This document shows, one piece after another, positions 6,160 through 6,666 of a stretch of 6,666 nucleotides of DNA. The DNA lies in contig CANROI010000077.1 of the NCBI GenBank assembly GCA_947632165.1, positions 1-6,666 on the forward strand, in the 5' to 3' direction. Under the pieces are notes generated by a model. The model was not told the DNA's origin, ran no database searches, and saw only the letters and a program-made list of their open reading frames with translations. Position numbers and translations under genes: made by a program. Source of the DNA: an uncultured Clostridia bacterium (GTDB lineage: Bacteria; Bacillota; Clostridia; Christensenellales; Borkfalkiaceae). The first letter of the stretch is position 1, and every line of letters begins with the position of its first letter.

Positions 6160-6189
6160 ATTGTATGCGCCCCAAGGGCCCCTTATGCC
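6160..6189 (-). promoter_or_regulatory. Sigma-E-type (mother-cell) promoter of the SipL-like gene
   Basis: Minus strand CATACAAT (6160-6167) is an exact match to the sporulation sigma-E -10 consensus CATACAnT. Fourteen bases upstream lies GGCATAAG (6182-6189), six of eight against the -35 consensus GKMATATT. The spacing is the usual one for sigma-E. The predicted start is near 6153, with a leader of about 24 nt that contains the GGGAG site. TACAAT alone also resembles a sigma-A -10, but no sigma-A -35 stands 16-18 bp upstream. Confidence 0.72.
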
Positions 6190-6197
6190 GGGAAGGG

Positions 6198-6231
6198 TAT
6201 AAAAAGGCGGCCCGCGGGCAATCATTTTGCC
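6198..6231 (+). promoter_or_regulatory. Possible -10 element and hairpin leader of veg
   Basis: TATAAA (6198-6203) is the only -10-like hexamer close to veg; no good -35 stands 16-18 bp upstream, so the promoter is weakly supported. Between it and the ATG lie a 10-bp palindrome GCCCGCGGGC (6210-6219) and a hairpin GGCAA-TCATT-TTGCC (6217-6231) that ends on the base before the start codon. The two overlap and cannot both fold. No Shine-Dalgarno sequence is present. Confidence 0.4.
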
Positions 6232-6495
6232 ATGATCAAGCGCAACAACGACCTGCAGAAAGTCAAACAGACCATCGCCGATTACTTCCGCACCCAGGTA
6301 GACGTCACCGTCAATTTGGGCAGGAACAAGATCCTCCGCTACTGCGGAGAGCTCTCGGGCGTCTACCCCGCGCTCTTCACGGTCAGCCCGAACGACAAGA
6401 ACTTCCTCGGAAAGACCTCCTATTCCTATGCCGAGGTCCTCTGCGGAAGCGTGAAGGTGAAACCCGCCAAGGCGGCGCACGGAACCGCGCCTTGA
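6232..6495 (+). CDS. veg: Veg family protein
   Basis: An 87-residue cytosolic protein of the Veg (DUF1021) family, the usual length. The family pattern is clear: LQKVKQTIADYFRTQVDVTV (8-27), then GRNKILRYCGELSGVYPALFTV (30-51), then the signature TSYSYAEVLCGSVKV (62-76), matching SYSYADILTETVEL in B. subtilis Veg. In B. subtilis Veg is abundant and has been tied to biofilm matrix regulation; its molecular activity is not established. The gene diverges from the SipL-like gene across a 102-bp gap; veg, a coat gene and ispE cluster in many Clostridia. The ATG is the only suitable start, because upstream codons in frame do not look like Veg, yet no ribosome-binding site precedes it. The last ten residues (KAAHGTAP end) are not conserved. 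Confidence 0.93.
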   Translation: MIKRNNDLQKVKQTIADYFRTQVDVTVNLGRNKILRYCGELSGVYPALFTVSPNDKNFLGKTSYSYAEVLCGSVKVKPAKAAHGTAP

Positions 6496-6520
6496 AGCCC
6501 GCGGCGGGAAAAAGGCGCCC

Positions 6521-6552
6521 CCGAAAATTTTTTCGGAAAATTTTTCGGAAAA
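6521..6552 (+). repeat. Tandem 12-bp A/T-tract repeats: UP element, possibly also the veg terminator
   Basis: TTTTTCGGAAAA occurs twice, directly abutting (6529-6540 and 6541-6552), after CCGAAAAT. The A and T tracts lie just upstream of the -35 at 6556. The 22 bases before that -35 fit the bacterial UP-element consensus at all but two defined positions. The same stretch can fold as CCGAAAA-TT-TTTTCGG (6521-6536), an A/T-rich stem 25 nt after the veg stop; it is the only terminator-like structure for veg and a weak one. Confidence 0.65.
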
Positions 6553-6555
6553 CTA

Positions 6556-6583
6556 TTGACAAACCGAAAATGTGTGATATAAT
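6556..6583 (+). promoter_or_regulatory. Very strong sigma-A promoter reading out of the right edge
   Basis: A perfect TTGACA (6556-6561), a 16-bp spacer and a perfect TATAAT (6578-6583), preceded by TG one base before it (extended -10, TGATATAAT), with the A/T repeats as UP element. Transcription should start near 6590 and leave the window. This is the strongest promoter in the window, typical of stable RNA, translation or other highly expressed genes. Confidence 0.9.
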
Positions 6584-6589
6584 AAAGGT

Positions 6590-6666
6590 ACAAGAGAAAG
6601 AAAGTAACAATAAATGAAAGAACGGCGCAAGGAGAACAGACCAATGATCATGTAAGCTGGAACAAG
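6590..6666 (+). other. Start of a 5' leader with a tiny reading frame; downstream gene not in window
   Basis: After the predicted transcript start, a short frame opens at ATG 6614 and stops at TAA 6653-6655 (13 codons, MKERRKENRPMIM). AAGGAG (6629-6634) lies 9 nt before an in-frame ATG at 6644, which would give only Met-Ile-Met. ATGATCAT (6644-6651) is palindromic. This could be a leader peptide, or part of a structured leader such as a T-box that happens to contain a short frame. Only about 77 nt are visible, so no riboswitch class can be assigned. Confidence 0.35.

Noticed and set aside
6190..6203. Sigma-F/G-like -10 (GGGAAGGGTA) before veg
   Set aside because: Nine of ten positions look tolerable, but no matching -35 (GYATA) stands 15-16 bp upstream.
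6130..6480. Long N-terminal extension of the SPOCS-LysM protein up to 6480
   Set aside because: The extra 117 codons are the complement of veg and cross the divergent promoter region; the ribosome site and the sigma-E box both point to 6129.
1..6666. Mobile elements, CRISPR arrays, tRNA or rRNA genes, defence cassettes
   Set aside because: I saw no transposase or integrase motifs, terminal inverted repeats, spaced direct repeats, tRNA arms or rRNA cores on either strand; the only tandem repeats are the 9-bp and 12-bp units described.

Overview
The window reads as chromosomal DNA of a GC-rich, endospore-forming member of the Bacillota, most likely an uncultured gut-type Clostridia. This rests on three things. 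The neighbourhood veg / SPOCS-LysM spore-coat gene / ispE is a clostridial one (compare veg-sspF-ispE in Bacillus). The control signals are Gram-positive in style: AGGAGG-type ribosome sites, sigma-A hexamers and a sigma-E-like box. The lipoprotein and membrane proteins look like clostridial accessory proteins. Codons end mostly in G or C, which creates many long antisense open frames that are not genes.

Layout from left to right. Six genes lie on the minus strand and one, or the beginning of a second, on the plus strand. (1) At the left edge is the N-terminal 124 codons of a NifS/IscS-type cysteine desulfurase. (2) Just upstream of it, with a 28-bp gap, is an APH/choline-kinase-like small-molecule kinase (401-1141). 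It has a near-consensus sigma-A promoter (TTTACA-17-TATAAT) and probably shares a transcript with the desulfurase. (3) A membrane protein of unknown function with a TPR-like segment and two membrane helices (1281-2174) ends at a clean intrinsic terminator. (4) ispE (2210-3079) lies 35 bp upstream of it and has its own promoter, placed so close that the mRNA should be leaderless. (5) A secreted lipoprotein of unknown function (3175-4572) ends in a strong terminator. (6) A three-SPOCS plus LysM spore-coat morphogenesis protein of the SipL type (4654-6129) follows a good sigma-E-like promoter. (7) Diverging from it on the plus strand is veg (6232-6495). (8) The right edge holds a very strong promoter (UP element, TTGACA-16-TGATATAAT) reading out of the window into an unseen transcript.

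How the pieces relate. ispE supplies a step of the non-mevalonate isoprenoid pathway. The SipL-like protein should be made in the mother cell to tether coat to the forespore surface. Veg is a small conserved protein linked to growth and biofilm control. The desulfurase supplies sulfur for Fe-S clusters or tRNA thiolation. The window is mostly housekeeping plus sporulation. I see no mobile element, CRISPR array, defence cassette, tRNA or rRNA gene. The less ordinary content is in the control regions (leaderless ispE, sigma-E box, SD-less veg start, the UP-element promoter with a truncated leader) and in two genes I cannot name.
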